A stretch of 64,000 bases of DNA, taken from Streptomyces griseorubiginosus. Its GTDB lineage: Bacteria > Actinomycetota > Actinomycetes > Streptomycetales > Streptomycetaceae. Below the pieces are notes generated by a model. It was not told the DNA's origin. It saw only the letters and a list, made by a program, of their open reading frames with translations, and did no database searches. Each line of letters begins with the position of its first letter. The stretch's first letter is position 1. Positions 24,391 through 35,416 of the stretch are shown here, one piece after another. The stretch covers positions 25,831 through 89,830 of the forward strand of contig NZ_WVUG01000003.1 of assembly GCF_017614965.1 (NCBI RefSeq), given 5' to 3'. Position numbers and translations under genes: made by a program.

Positions 24391-25266
24391 ATGCCTCTGC
24401 GCGCCCGGCGACGTCGTCACGCGGCCCTGACCGCGGCCCTCGCCCTCGCCACCGCCGCCCTGCTGTCCGCCGCCCCGCCCGCCTCCGCCGCCGACACCTG
24501 GAGCGAGGTCGGCTCCGACCGCGCCGACCCGCTGACCGAGAGCCAGGGCCTCACCTCCGTCGAGGTCCCGGCGGGCAGCCCCAACCGTTACACCGGCATC
24601 GGCACCATCCCGATCGGCGTCTCCAGCCGCGGCTGGAACCACGTCGGCGATCCCGACGCCTCCTACAACGGCTACTACGTAGAGCCCTACCAGGCCGACT
24701 CCGGCACCGCGAAGATGTACCGCGTCCAGGCACCCGGCGGCGGCTGGTCCGAGTACGTCCACACGCTGAGCCCCGGGGAGGCGCTGAACAACTCCTGGGA
24801 CGCGATCTCGCCCGACGGCCAGTGGATGCTGTCGGGGGAGTACGGCACCATGACCCGCTTCCTGGTCTTCCCGACACCCGGCGTCAACGCGAGCACCTCG
24901 CCCTCGGCGAACCTCCCGCAGGTCGCGACCGTCAACCTCGACCACGCCGTCCGTGACGTGCAGGGCTGCGACTTCTCCGGACCCACGACCCTGCTGTGCT
25001 CCTCCGACGACCCCGCGGGCACGCTCTTCGGCATCACCAAGCCGCTGCTCCAGGTCGACCTGTCCGCCGCGCCGAACGGCACCTCGGACGTCTCGGGCCA
25101 TGTCACCGCCCTGCGTCAGCTGCCCCTGCGCAGCGGCTGCTCGGGCACCTTCGAGGCGGAGGGCATCGACTACGACCGCCGGGACGGCACCCTGCGCGTG
25201 ATCGTCGTCTCGCCGGGCTTCTGTGTGCTGACGGACAGCAAGACCTACCGCTTCAAGAAGAGCTGA
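24391..25266 (+). CDS. Secreted protein of unknown function, probably beta-propeller-like
   Basis: The 291-aa protein has a clear signal peptide (arginine-rich start, Ala/Leu core, cleavage near PASAADTW). The mature part is rich in aromatic and Gly/Asp turns (WNHVGDPDASYNGYYVEPYQ, WDAISPDGQWMLSGEYGTMT), suggesting a beta-propeller-like fold. Four cysteines near the C-terminus (QGCDF, LLCSS, SGCSG, GFCVL) could form disulfides. GAGGAG precedes the ATG. I do not recognise a named family. Confidence 0.75.
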   Translation: MPLRARRRRHAALTAALALATAALLSAAPPASAADTWSEVGSDRADPLTESQGLTSVEVPAGSPNRYTGIGTIPIGVSSRGWNHVGDPDASYNGYYVEPYQADSGTAKMYRVQAPGGGWSEYVHTLSPGEALNNSWDAISPDGQWMLSGEYGTMTRFLVFPTPGVNASTSPSANLPQVATVNLDHAVRDVQGCDFSGPTTLLCSSDDPAGTLFGITKPLLQVDLSAAPNGTSDVSGHVTALRQLPLRSGCSGTFEAEGIDYDRRDGTLRVIVVSPGFCVLTDSKTYRFKKS

Positions 25267-25371
25267 GCGGCTCGCTGGTACGGCCCGGGCAGTGGTGCTT
25301 TTCTGGGGATGTGACGTGGTTCGCCGGGAGCCCGCCGGACCGCGTCACCGCCCATGAGAGGAGCGATCACG

Positions 25372-25740
25372 ATGGACCGTGAGCGACTGCACGAGGAGCC
25401 GGTCTCCCTCGAGATCAGCGGATGCAGCAAGGAGGACGCACGGATCGTCTTCGACACGCTGTGCGCGTGCTTCGAGTCCGACCGGGGCGCCGACGAGGTG
25501 CCGCAGCAGCTGCACGAGACGCGGCCGATGGTGTGGCTCGGCACGTTCGAGGTGACGGACGCGCACGAGTGTCCGGTGCCGACGCGGCTGTCGTCCTCGG
25601 TCGAGTTGGACGCGCAGGGGGGTTACTGGGCGATCGAGCGGCTGCGCAGCACGTTGGAGCCGTTGTTCACGGTGCGGGATCTCTCGTCGGCCTCCGGCGA
25701 CCAGGAGCGTGAGCTGCATGTGATCTTGGAGGGTCGCTGA
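25372..25740 (+). CDS. Small hypothetical protein
   Basis: The 122-aa protein is acidic and soluble, without signal or membrane segments. It starts DRERLHEEPVSLEISGCSKE and contains a CACFE pair of cysteines and a central VWLGTFEVTDAHEC. ATG 25372 was chosen over 25354 because GAGGAG lies 8 nt upstream. No family recognised; it stands alone before the fadH operator. Confidence 0.6.
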   Translation: MDRERLHEEPVSLEISGCSKEDARIVFDTLCACFESDRGADEVPQQLHETRPMVWLGTFEVTDAHECPVPTRLSSSVELDAQGGYWAIERLRSTLEPLFTVRDLSSASGDQERELHVILEGR

Positions 25741-25781
25741 GCTTCGGCCCCTGCGGAGCCGCTGAGGTTCGGCCCTCCTCC

Positions 25782-25794
25782 TTTGTGCAACTAG

Positions 25795-25803
<9 letters not shown>
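25782..25803. promoter_or_regulatory. 22-bp perfect palindromic operator before fadH
   Basis: TTTGTGCAACT (25782-25792) is followed at once by its exact reverse complement AGTTGCACAAA (25793-25803). The right half contains TTGCAC (25795-25800), the likely -35 of the fadH promoter. A bound repressor would block it; the PadR encoded downstream is the obvious candidate. Confidence 0.7.
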
Positions 25804-27870
<2,067 letters not shown>

Positions 27871-27890
27871 AGCCTCCCTAGGATGTGCCC

Positions 27891-28442
27891 ATGTCCCTCC
27901 CGCACGCGATCCTCACCGCCCTGCTCGAGAAGCCGTCCTCGGGGCTGGAGCTGACCCGCCGCTTCGACCGGTCGATCGGCTACTTCTGGTCGGCTACGCA
28001 TCAGCAGATCTACCGCGAGCTGGGGAAGCTGGAGGCCGACGGTCACATCCGGGCGCTGCCCACCGAGCAGCCGGCCCGCGGGCAGAAGAAGAGCTACGAG
28101 GTCCTGCCCGCGGGACGCGCCGAACTGGCCCGCTGGACCGCCGCCTCCCAGGACCCCAGGCCCCACCGCGACACGCTGCTGCTGCGGCTGCGCGCGTCGG
28201 CGGTGGTGGGGACGGAGGGCATCGAGGCCGATCTGCGCCGCCATCTCGAGCTGCACCGGCGGCAGTTGGCGGAGTACGAGGAGATCGAGAAGCGCGACTT
28301 CCCGCCCGGCCGGGACACTTGCGAGGACAAGCTGCGCCACCTGGTCCTGCGGGCGGGCATCGAGCTGGAGACCTTCTGGACCCGGTGGCTCACCGACGCG
28401 CTGGAGGAGTTCGGCGAACTGCCGGACTCCGGCCCGGCGTGA
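27891..28442 (+). CDS. PadR-family transcriptional regulator
   Basis: The 183-aa protein has a PadR winged helix (SLPHAILTALLEKPSSGLEL, RELGKLEADGHI) and a long C-terminal coiled dimerisation domain (LHRRQLAEYEEIEKRDF). The ATG at 27891 has AGGATG upstream. It sits 20 bp after fadH in the same direction and is probably co-transcribed, acting as repressor of the whole unit through the 25782 palindrome; that link is inference from position. Confidence 0.88.
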   Translation: MSLPHAILTALLEKPSSGLELTRRFDRSIGYFWSATHQQIYRELGKLEADGHIRALPTEQPARGQKKSYEVLPAGRAELARWTAASQDPRPHRDTLLLRLRASAVVGTEGIEADLRRHLELHRRQLAEYEEIEKRDFPPGRDTCEDKLRHLVLRAGIELETFWTRWLTDALEEFGELPDSGPA

Positions 28443-28454
28443 GCCCGTTGGCCC

Positions 28455-29003
28455 TCAGAGGCGGTACGGCTTCGAGCGGCGGCGCAGGAACCAGCCGGAC
28501 GCGATGACGCCCGCCCCGACCAGCGCGCCGCCCACGCCCAGCGTGACCGGGCCGTAGTCCTTGACGGCACCTCCGAGACCGCCCATGACGCCGCGGGACG
28601 GCGAGGAGGTGGCGGAGATGGTCGGCGACGAGGGGGCCGCGACGATGATGGACTGCGTGCCCGCGGTGGTGTTGTTGAAGGAGCACATCACGATGACGGT
28701 GTAGGTGCCGGGGCTCACGCCCTGCCACGCCGCCGACTGCTGGCTGGTCGTCCCGGCGAGCGCCACCTGGCGCCCCTGGGCGAAGTTCGACTGGCTGCTG
28801 TTGAGCAGTGAGGCCGTGCCCCACATGCCGCTGCTGCTGGTCTGGTTGCACACGGTGGTGGTCACCGAGACGGTCGAACCGCTGGTGCTCACCGAGATGC
28901 CCGTCCCCACCGCCGAGGCGGACGGGGCGGCCAGGGCCAGGGGCAGCGCGGCGACGGCCGCCACCGCCAGGCCGGAGCGGATCGGAAGCTGGGAGTTGCG
29001 CAT
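28455..29003 (-). CDS. Secreted, C-terminally membrane-anchored small protein
   Basis: The 182-aa protein has a signal peptide (LAVAAVAALPLALAAPSASA), a Ser/Thr-rich beta-type domain with two cysteines (VCNQT and MCSFN) and a C-terminal membrane helix (VTLGVGGALVGAGVIAS) followed by RRRSK. This is a cell-surface protein held by its C-terminus, without an LPxTG motif. GGAGGG precedes the ATG. Function unknown. Confidence 0.7.
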   Translation of the reverse strand: MRNSQLPIRSGLAVAAVAALPLALAAPSASAVGTGISVSTSGSTVSVTTTVCNQTSSSGMWGTASLLNSSQSNFAQGRQVALAGTTSQQSAAWQGVSPGTYTVIVMCSFNNTTAGTQSIIVAAPSSPTISATSSPSRGVMGGLGGAVKDYGPVTLGVGGALVGAGVIASGWFLRRRSKPYRL

Positions 29004-29159
29004 CAGGACTGCCCTCCGGCGGCACGGTCGGCGGTACATCCCTGGTGCCGCCGAGGGTCGGGGAACACCCGTGCTGCCTCAGGGGCAGCCAATGCGCCCC
29101 GGGTCCACCGCGCATGCGGACGGCCCCCGCTCAGGTGACGGATTCCTTCGTCCGGCCCA

Positions 29160-30134
29160 TCAGCCGGTCGTCACGGTCCGCTCCGCCGAGAACCCGCCCC
29201 AGGTCCCGTCGGGCAGCCGTGCCCGGATCCGCACCCGGTGGCTCACCCCCGCCTTCCGGCCCACGTAGAAGGAGTACGACGCCCGTTCGCGCGGCGCGTT
29301 CGCGCCGTACACGAGCGAGGTCGCCGTCCGCCCGTCCAGCAGGATCTGGTACTCGCCGACCACGCCGTCCGTGCGCGGCGGGACCCAGGACAGGTCCAGG
29401 AAGTACGCGCCGTCGGCGCGGTGAGCGGTCACGCCGAAGCCGGTGGGCGCGGTGCCGCGGCCGTCGTCCGTGCCGGGAGTGGTGAGACGGACGGCGGGCC
29501 CGGGCGGGGAGAGGTTGTCGGCCGCGTCGCGGGCGCGGACGGTGAAGACGTACCGGGTGCCCGGCCGCAGTCCGGTGACCACGGTCGCCGTCTGGCTCCC
29601 GCCGACACTGTGGATCTTCGCGGACCCCTGGTAGACGTCGTACGACAGCACGGCCGTGTCGTCCCTCGACGCGGACCAGGCCAGCTGCACCTCCCGGCCG
29701 CCCACCGCCCGTCCGCTGGTCCGGCCCGGGCGGGTCGGCGGGGTGTCGTCGGCCGGGACGGCGGCGGGAGTCGTCGCGCGGACCTCCCCGCTGGGCGGCC
29801 CGAGGCGGCCCTGTGTGTCGCGCGCCCGCACGGTGAAGACGTACATGGTGGACGGCCTGAGCCTGGTGACGTCCACCATGTGCTCGGAAGCGGGCACCTC
29901 CGCTGCCTTTGTGGTGCCCCGATACACCTCGTACGCGCGGACCCGGGGCTGGGCGGACACCGCGTCCCACATCACGTGCACACTGCTGGAGCTGCCCGCC
30001 GCCGCGGTGACACCCCCCGGAGCGCCCGGCGCCCGCCCTTCGTCCCCGTCGCCGCCCCAGCCGCAGGAGCAGACCAGGACCAGGCCCGCTATCGGCGCGA
30101 GGAGCCGGCGGGGGAGTACGGCGGCACGTGGCAC
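29160..30134 (-). CDS. Lipoprotein with three fibronectin type III domains
   Basis: The 324-aa protein starts with a short basic region, a hydrophobic stretch and a likely lipobox VCSC, so it is probably a lipid-anchored surface protein. Three FN3 repeats follow, two with the YxVYRGT...MYVFTVRARD and YDVYQGS...YVFTVRARD signatures and a third, more divergent. FN3 domains in actinobacterial exoproteins act as spacers or bind polysaccharide. GTG 30134 was chosen for the GGAGGCGAAG site and the lipobox; the frame is open further upstream. The chitosanase gene is divergent from it. Confidence 0.75.
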   Translation of the reverse strand: MPRAAVLPRRLLAPIAGLVLVCSCGWGGDGDEGRAPGAPGGVTAAAGSSSSVHVMWDAVSAQPRVRAYEVYRGTTKAAEVPASEHMVDVTRLRPSTMYVFTVRARDTQGRLGPPSGEVRATTPAAVPADDTPPTRPGRTSGRAVGGREVQLAWSASRDDTAVLSYDVYQGSAKIHSVGGSQTATVVTGLRPGTRYVFTVRARDAADNLSPPGPAVRLTTPGTDDGRGTAPTGFGVTAHRADGAYFLDLSWVPPRTDGVVGEYQILLDGRTATSLVYGANAPRERASYSFYVGRKAGVSHRVRIRARLPDGTWGGFSAERTVTTG

Positions 30135-30511
30135 GGCTTCGCCTCCCGGAGGACAGGTCGGCAATGGTCCGTACCAATATGACGCTGTTGTTGCAGGTAC
30201 ATCAAGAGGGCGTCGTAGCGGCACGGGTGGTGACGTGGGCCCGTGGCCGTTACGTATGCTGAAGGTCCTCGCGGCTGAACTCTCCTTGGGGGACGGTGAG
30301 TTCATGCCGGTGGCGCGGAACGCTGTCGTCGCTGATCCCGCGCCGGACGCGGGTGGCCGGGCGGCCGGAGCCGACGCGGGCTCAGGTGCCCGGCCCCTGC
30401 CCGGACTTCGGGGCGTGCGCCGTACGGCCCCTCAGCGGTAGCCGCACGACCAAAAGGGCAACACATTGGGCTGAGTGTCCGTCAGTGTTCCCCAGGAGAG
30501 GGTCCCTCATC
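30135..30511. other. 377-bp divergent spacer, no gene seen
   Basis: This is the promoter region for the FN3 lipoprotein (minus) and the chitosanase (plus). Frames that cross it have no start signal or coding pattern I can defend. No convincing operator was found. Confidence 0.5.
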
Positions 30512-31207
30512 GTGCGTGTCCCGTCGCTGACGCCGGCCGTGGCCTGCGCCGCTCTGCTCGCCCTGGCCGCGCTGCCCGCGGCCCGGCACGGCATCGCCGA
30601 GGAGCCCGTCGCCTCGCGTGAGGGTGAGGTCGGGGCCGCCGACCTGCTGGCCAAGGTGCGCCACTGCGCCCAGATCTCGCGCGGCCGCTACCGCAGCGAC
30701 GAGGGCGCCCCGGCCACCGTCCCGGTCTGCGCCACACGGGACGCCGTCTTCTGGAAGGCCGACCTGGACATCGACTGCGACGGCCGGCCCGGCCCGCGCT
30801 GCAACCGCCGTACCGACCCGCTGTTCTCCGCCGCCACCGCCTTCCAGCAGTCCGACGGCCGTCATCTGAGCGCGGAGAGCCTGCCGTACATCGTCGTGCC
30901 GGCCGTGAGCCGTATCTGGAACCACGGGGATCACGGGGTGCGCGGCGGTTCTGTCGCCGCCGTCGTCTACCGCGATCGGGTGCAGTACGCGGTCGTCGGC
31001 GACATCGGCCCCCGCGGGATCATCGGCGAGGCCTCCTACGCCACCGCACGGGGCCTCGGCATCAGCCCCGATCCGCGCGGCGGCGGCGCGGCCTCCGGTG
31101 TCACCTACATCGTCTTCAAGGACTCGCAGGTCAAGCCGATCGAGGACCACGCCGCCGCCGTCGCCACCGGACAGCGGCTGGCGCGGCTGTTCGTACGGGG
31201 CGAGTGA
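30512..31207 (+). CDS. Secreted glycoside hydrolase family 75 chitosanase
   Basis: The 231-aa protein has a signal peptide (VACAALLALAALPAARHG) and the GH75 core: FWKADLDIDCDGRPGPRCN with catalytic-type aspartates, VPAVSRIWNHGDHGVRGGS and VGDIGPRGIIGEASYATA. GH75 enzymes cut beta-1,4 glucosamine bonds in chitosan. GTG 30512 is preceded by AGGAGAGG. It stands alone with a long upstream region. Confidence 0.85.
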   Translation: MRVPSLTPAVACAALLALAALPAARHGIAEEPVASREGEVGAADLLAKVRHCAQISRGRYRSDEGAPATVPVCATRDAVFWKADLDIDCDGRPGPRCNRRTDPLFSAATAFQQSDGRHLSAESLPYIVVPAVSRIWNHGDHGVRGGSVAAVVYRDRVQYAVVGDIGPRGIIGEASYATARGLGISPDPRGGGAASGVTYIVFKDSQVKPIEDHAAAVATGQRLARLFVRGE

Positions 31208-31214
31208 CCGGGCG

Positions 31215-31976
31215 TCAGACCGCCGACCAGCCGTCGTCCACGGGCAGCACCACGCCGTTGATGTTGCTCGCCGCGTCCGAGGCGAGGAACACGATGGCGG
31301 CGGCCTGCTCCTCGGGCTGGGCGATACGGCCGAGGTTGACGAAGTGCGGGCCGAGCGCGGCCGGTCCGTGCGCGGCCTGGTCGGCGTCCACCGCGATGTT
31401 GGTCGCGGTGCCGCCCGGGGCGATGGCGTTCGCGCGGATGCCCTGCTTGCGGTACATCACCGCGAGCGACTTGGTGAGCCCCACCACCCCGTGCTTCGAG
31501 GCGGTGTAGGCCGCGCCCGCCGCGCTGCCGCGCAGACCCGCCTCCGAGGCGGTGTTGACGACCGAGCCCCGGCCCGCCGCCAGCATGTGCGGCAGCACCG
31601 CCCGCGTCAGCAGGAACGGCGCCGTCAGGTTGATCCGGATCACCCGCTCCCACTCGGTGTCGCTCACGTCCGCGAGCGCCGACATACGGTCCATGATCCC
31701 GGCGTTGTTCACCAGGACGTCCACCCCGCCGAACCGCTCCACCGCCGTCTCGGCCACCCGGTCGACCACGGCCTGCTCGCTCAGGTCGCCCACGACGGCG
31801 ACCGCGGTGCCGCCCGCCTGTTCGATGTCCTTGACGGTGGCGTGCGCGCCCTCCTCGTTGAGGTCCGCGACCAGGACCCGGGATCCCTCCGCCGCGAAGG
31901 CCAGGGCGGTGGCGCGCCCGATGCCCGAGCCCGCTCCGGTGACTATGACGCTTCTTCCGTCGAGTCCGCTGGCCAT
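31215..31976 (-). CDS. SDR-family oxidoreductase (3-oxoacyl-ACP reductase-like)
   Basis: The 253-aa classical short-chain dehydrogenase has the nucleotide motif TGAGSGIGRATALAF, NNAGIM, the catalytic Ser before the YTASK tetrad (AGAAYTASKHGVVGLTKS) and a C-terminal LPVDDGWSAV. Cofactor preference is likely NAD(H), given the acidic DLN after strand 2. AGGAGC precedes the ATG. It is divergent from a TetR gene with an operator between, so it is the likely TetR target. Confidence 0.88.
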   Translation of the reverse strand: MASGLDGRSVIVTGAGSGIGRATALAFAAEGSRVLVADLNEEGAHATVKDIEQAGGTAVAVVGDLSEQAVVDRVAETAVERFGGVDVLVNNAGIMDRMSALADVSDTEWERVIRINLTAPFLLTRAVLPHMLAAGRGSVVNTASEAGLRGSAAGAAYTASKHGVVGLTKSLAVMYRKQGIRANAIAPGGTATNIAVDADQAAHGPAALGPHFVNLGRIAQPEEQAAAIVFLASDAASNINGVVLPVDDGWSAV

Positions 31977-32037
31977 GGGGTGCTCCTGTTCGTTGTGCGG
32001 TGCGGGTCGCCCGGTGGGGCTGGGCCCACCATACGAC

Positions 32038-32062
32038 TTAATGTCGGCGAGTGACATAAAAT
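32038..32062. promoter_or_regulatory. TetR operator between SDR and tetR
   Basis: ATGTC-GGCGAGT-GACAT (32041-32057), extended by TTA/TAA on the flanks, overlaps TAAAAT (32057-32062), a good -10 element for the tetR gene. Binding would repress tetR and probably the divergent SDR gene. Confidence 0.6.
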
Positions 32063-32108
32063 CGTGGTGGAGAATTCCGGAGAACCGATCACGGAGCCGG
32101 AGGAACAC

Positions 32109-32747
32109 ATGACCGCAGCCCGCGGACGCATGGGACGACCGCCGCTCACGGAGGAGCGCAAGGCGGAGATCCGGCTGGAGATCGCCCGGGCCGCGGTGGA
32201 CCTGTTCGTCACCCAGGGCGTCGCGGCCACCACCGGCGAGCAGATCGCCCAGGCCGTGGGCGTCTCCGCGCGGACCGTGTGGCGCTACTTCCCCAGCAAG
32301 GAGGCCTGCGTACGGCCCCTGTTCACGGCCGGCATCCACATGCTCGCCGCCCGTCTGCGGGAATGGCGGCCCGGACAGCCGCTGGAGGAGATCTTCGCGC
32401 CCGAGTACACGACGGACCTCCAACTCGTCGCGGGCCCCGACCGGGCCACCGTGGGGGCGCTGGTACGACTGACCCGAACCGAGCCGGGGCTACGGGCCGT
32501 CTGGCTGCAGACGTACGACGAGGCCGAGCCGGCGTTCGCCGGTGCCCTCGCCGAGCGCGCCGGGCTGCCGGCCGGTGATCTGCGGCCGGTCATCCAGGCG
32601 GCGATGTTCAACGCGGCGCTGCGGGCGGCGGTCGAACACTACGCCTGGCACACCGCGGACACGGAGCCCGACCTCGCGACGGCGGAGGCCGAGCTCCTGG
32701 CCACCCTGCGCACGGCCCTCAAGGTGGCGGCGGGCGGCCTCAGTTGA
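32109..32747 (+). CDS. TetR-family transcriptional regulator
   Basis: The 212-aa protein has an N-terminal HTH (VAATTGEQIAQAVGVSARTVWRYF) and a TetR_C ligand domain (about 70-205). GGAGGAAC precedes the ATG at 32109. It is divergent from the SDR gene and shares the operator at 32038, so it is probably the local repressor. The ligand is unknown. Its end overlaps the convergent GNAT gene by 8 bp. Confidence 0.88.
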   Translation: MTAARGRMGRPPLTEERKAEIRLEIARAAVDLFVTQGVAATTGEQIAQAVGVSARTVWRYFPSKEACVRPLFTAGIHMLAARLREWRPGQPLEEIFAPEYTTDLQLVAGPDRATVGALVRLTRTEPGLRAVWLQTYDEAEPAFAGALAERAGLPAGDLRPVIQAAMFNAALRAAVEHYAWHTADTEPDLATAEAELLATLRTALKVAAGGLS

Positions 32748-33276
32748 GTCCCTCCCCGGTCAGACGCAGGCGCATCCGCACGTAGTCGGCGCCCCCGGGC
32801 CCGGGCCGGTGATGTCCGTCCGGCCGCCACCCGTGCCGCACGTAGAAGCCCTGGGCCCGGCTGTTGCGCGCCCAGGCCTCCAACACGCCGGTCGTCAGCG
32901 CCGCGTCACGCAACAACCGCACGAACTCGCCGTGCAGCCGGCCGCCGACGCCCTGGCCCCAGGAGCCCGGACGGACATGGATCTGGTAGAGCTGGCCCAC
33001 GGTCGCCGCGTCCACATCGGGTTCGTAGGGAGGCCCCGCCATCAGGATCCCCGCCAGCTCGCCCGCCCGTTCGGCGCAGACCACGGTCATGTCGTCGGCC
33101 CGCACGGCCCGCAGCCAGCCCTCCCGCCGACGGGCGTACGCCTCAGGGGAGTCGAGCTCTGCCGTCGGCACTCCGCCCGCCGCGTAGTAGGCGGTACGGG
33201 CCTGGGTGTGCAGCTCGGTGATCGCCTCCACGTCGTCGACGTCCGCGGTCCGTAAGAGGGTCTGAGTACTGGTCAT
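32740..33276 (-). CDS. GNAT-family N-acetyltransferase
   Basis: The 178-aa protein carries the acetyl-CoA motif IHVRPGSWGQGVGGRLHGEF and the C-terminal AQGFYVRHGWRPDG. It resembles small-molecule acetyltransferases; the substrate is unknown. The gene begins 13 bp after the dhaM stop codon in the same direction, so it may be the last gene of the dihydroxyacetone kinase operon. Confidence 0.82.
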   Translation of the reverse strand: MTSTQTLLRTADVDDVEAITELHTQARTAYYAAGGVPTAELDSPEAYARRREGWLRAVRADDMTVVCAERAGELAGILMAGPPYEPDVDAATVGQLYQIHVRPGSWGQGVGGRLHGEFVRLLRDAALTTGVLEAWARNSRAQGFYVRHGWRPDGHHRPGPGGADYVRMRLRLTGEGLN

Positions 33277-33289
33277 GATCGGTTGTCGT

Positions 33290-33700
33290 TCAGGCCTTCC
33301 GGTAGGTGTACGCCTCCGCTGCCGCCGCCTCGACCGCTGCGAGGTCGGCTCCGGCCGCCGCCGTGACGACCGCGGCCACCGCGCCCTCCACGAACGGCGC
33401 GTCCACCAGACGGGTGTTCGCGGGGAGTTCGTCGCCCTCGGCGATCAGCGCCTTCACCGTGAGCACGGCACTGCCGAGATCGGTGAGCACCGCCACCCCG
33501 GCGCCCCGGTCCACGGACGCGGCCGCCGCGGCGATCAGCTCCGCGCTGGTGCCGAGACCGCCGCCCTCGGTGCCACCCGCGGGGGCGACCGGCACCGACG
33601 TCCCGCCGCCCGCCAGCCCCTTCGCCAACTCGGCGACGGACGCGGCCACTTCCGCGCTGTGCGACACCAGCACGATCCCGACCGTCTTGTCGTCACTCAC
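33290..33700 (-). CDS. dhaM: PTS-dependent dihydroxyacetone kinase, phosphotransferase subunit DhaM
   Basis: The 136-aa protein has the EIIA(Man)-like fold with the phosphorylatable histidine at residue 14 (VGIVLVSHSAEVA), a glycine-rich GGTEGGGLGTSAELI loop and VLTDLGSAVLTVKAL. It passes phosphate from HPr to ADP bound on DhaL. It has no C-terminal HPr or EI domain, unlike the E. coli form. The GTG start overlaps dhaL by 8 bp. Confidence 0.92.
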   Translation of the reverse strand: MSDDKTVGIVLVSHSAEVAASVAELAKGLAGGGTSVPVAPAGGTEGGGLGTSAELIAAAAASVDRGAGVAVLTDLGSAVLTVKALIAEGDELPANTRLVDAPFVEGAVAAVVTAAAGADLAAVEAAAAEAYTYRKA

Positions 33701-34292
33701 CGGCCGCCTCCGCGAGCGCCGCGATCAGCAGCGCCGACGAGGTGGCGCCGGGGTCCTGGTGGCCGACGCTGCGCTCGCCCAGATAGCTGGCCCGGCCCTT
33801 GCGGGCCTGCAACGGCGTCGTCGCCAGCGCACCCTGCTCGGCCGCCGACCGGGCCGCCGGGAAGCCGTCGTCAAGCGCGTCCACGGCCGGCACCAACGCG
33901 TCGATCATGGTCTTGTCGCCCGGTGCGGCACCCCCGAGCGCCATCACCGCGTCCACCCCGGCCCGCAGCGCCTCGGCCAGCTGACCCTCGTCGACCTCGG
34001 CGGCATCGCCCAGCGCCTTGCCGGTGCGGCGCAGCAGTGTGCCGTACAGCGGCCCCGAGGCGCCGCCGACGGTCGAGATCAGCTGCCGTCCCGAGAGCGT
34101 CAGGACAGCACCGGGGGTCTGGGGCGCCTCCTTCTCCAGCGCCGCGATGACGGATTTGAAACCGCGCTGCAGATTGGAGCCGTGGTCGGCGTCCCCGATG
34201 GGCGAGTCGAGGGCCGTGAGCCGCTCCGCCTCGCGGTCGACGGACGCGGCGGTCGCCGTCATCCAACGGCGGAAGAACTCGGCGTCGAGCAC
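33693..34292 (-). CDS. dhaL: Dihydroxyacetone kinase ADP-binding subunit DhaL
   Basis: The 199-aa all-helical subunit has the Mg-ADP-binding aspartates and histidine in SPIGDADHGSN (D34, D36, H37), then GGASGPLYGTLL and the terminal SVGHQDPGATSSALL. It holds ADP permanently as a cofactor that is rephosphorylated by DhaM and phosphorylates dihydroxyacetone on DhaK. The GTG start has AGGAG upstream. Confidence 0.93.
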   Translation of the reverse strand: MLDAEFFRRWMTATAASVDREAERLTALDSPIGDADHGSNLQRGFKSVIAALEKEAPQTPGAVLTLSGRQLISTVGGASGPLYGTLLRRTGKALGDAAEVDEGQLAEALRAGVDAVMALGGAAPGDKTMIDALVPAVDALDDGFPAARSAAEQGALATTPLQARKGRASYLGERSVGHQDPGATSSALLIAALAEAAGE

Positions 34293-34338
34293 TGGATCTC
34301 CTTGCGTGGTAGGTACGTTGACACCCCGGCCCGGCGTG

Positions 34339-35331
34339 CTACATCCCCCAGCGCAGCCCCGGCGTCTTCACCGGCGCGTCCCAGAGGCGGAGCAGCTCCT
34401 CGTCGACCTGGCACAGGGTGACCGAGGCACCCGCCATGTCGAGGGAGGTCACGTAGTTGCCGACCAGGGTGCGGGCGACGGCCACACCGCGCTGGGTGAG
34501 CACCCGCTGGACCTCGGCGTTGAAGCCGTACAGCTCCAGCAGCGGGGTCGCGCCCATGCCGTTGACCAGGACGAGGACCGGATTGCGCGGGGTCATGTCG
34601 TCCAGGATCGCGCCCACCGCGAACTCGGCGATCTCGCCGGACGTCATCATCGCGCGCCGCTCCCGGCCGGGTTCGCCGTGGATGCCGATGCCCAACTCCA
34701 GCTCACCGGGCGGCAGATCGAAGGTGGGGCTGCCCTTGGCGGGGGTGGTGCAGGCGCTGAGGGCGACGCCGAAGCTGCGGGAGTTCTCGTTGACCTGCCG
34801 GCCGATCGCCTCCACCCGCTCCAGCGGCTGGCCCTCGTCCGCCGCGGCGCCCGCGATCTTCTCCACGAACAGGGTGCCGCCTACGCCGCGCCGTCCGGCC
34901 GTGTAGAGGCTGTCGGTGACCGCCACGTCGTCGTTGACCAGCACCTTGGCGACCTGGATGCCCTCGTCCTCGGCGAGCTCGGCCGCCATGTCGAAGTTCA
35001 GGACGTCACCGGTGTAGTTCTTCACGATGAACAGCACACCGGGGCCGCTGTTCACGGCCGCCGCGGCCCGCGCCATCTGGTCCGGCACCGGGGAGGTGAA
35101 CACCTCGCCCGGGCAGGCGGCCGACAGCATGCCGGGGCCCACGAAACCGCCATGCAGCGGCTCGTGCCCCGAGCCGCCGCCGGAGATCAGGGCGACCTTT
35201 CCGGCCACGGGGGCGTCGCGCCGTACGATCACCCGGTTCTCCACGTCGACCGTCAGCTCGGGATGGGCCGCCGCCATGCCCCGCAACGCGTCGGCTACCA
35301 CGGTTTCCGGAACATTGATCAGCATCTTCAT
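34339..35331 (-). CDS. dhaK: Dihydroxyacetone kinase substrate-binding subunit DhaK
   Basis: The 330-aa protein has the substrate loop SGGGSGHEPLHGGFVG and the covalently binding histidine 218 in LGIGIHGEPGRER, at the same position as in E. coli DhaK. The complex turns dihydroxyacetone into dihydroxyacetone phosphate in the cytosol, linking glycerol or formaldehyde-type carbon to glycolysis. AGGAGGAAC precedes the ATG. dhaK-dhaL-dhaM follow in the typical order. Confidence 0.94.
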   Translation of the reverse strand: MKMLINVPETVVADALRGMAAAHPELTVDVENRVIVRRDAPVAGKVALISGGGSGHEPLHGGFVGPGMLSAACPGEVFTSPVPDQMARAAAAVNSGPGVLFIVKNYTGDVLNFDMAAELAEDEGIQVAKVLVNDDVAVTDSLYTAGRRGVGGTLFVEKIAGAAADEGQPLERVEAIGRQVNENSRSFGVALSACTTPAKGSPTFDLPPGELELGIGIHGEPGRERRAMMTSGEIAEFAVGAILDDMTPRNPVLVLVNGMGATPLLELYGFNAEVQRVLTQRGVAVARTLVGNYVTSLDMAGASVTLCQVDEELLRLWDAPVKTPGLRWGM

Positions 35332-35416
35332 GGGTTCCTCCTGGTGAGACGCGCGTCCGGCTCCTGGGCCCGTACTGCTGCCACTCTCGGAAGTATCCGC
35401 GCTCGGAGGGCGAAGG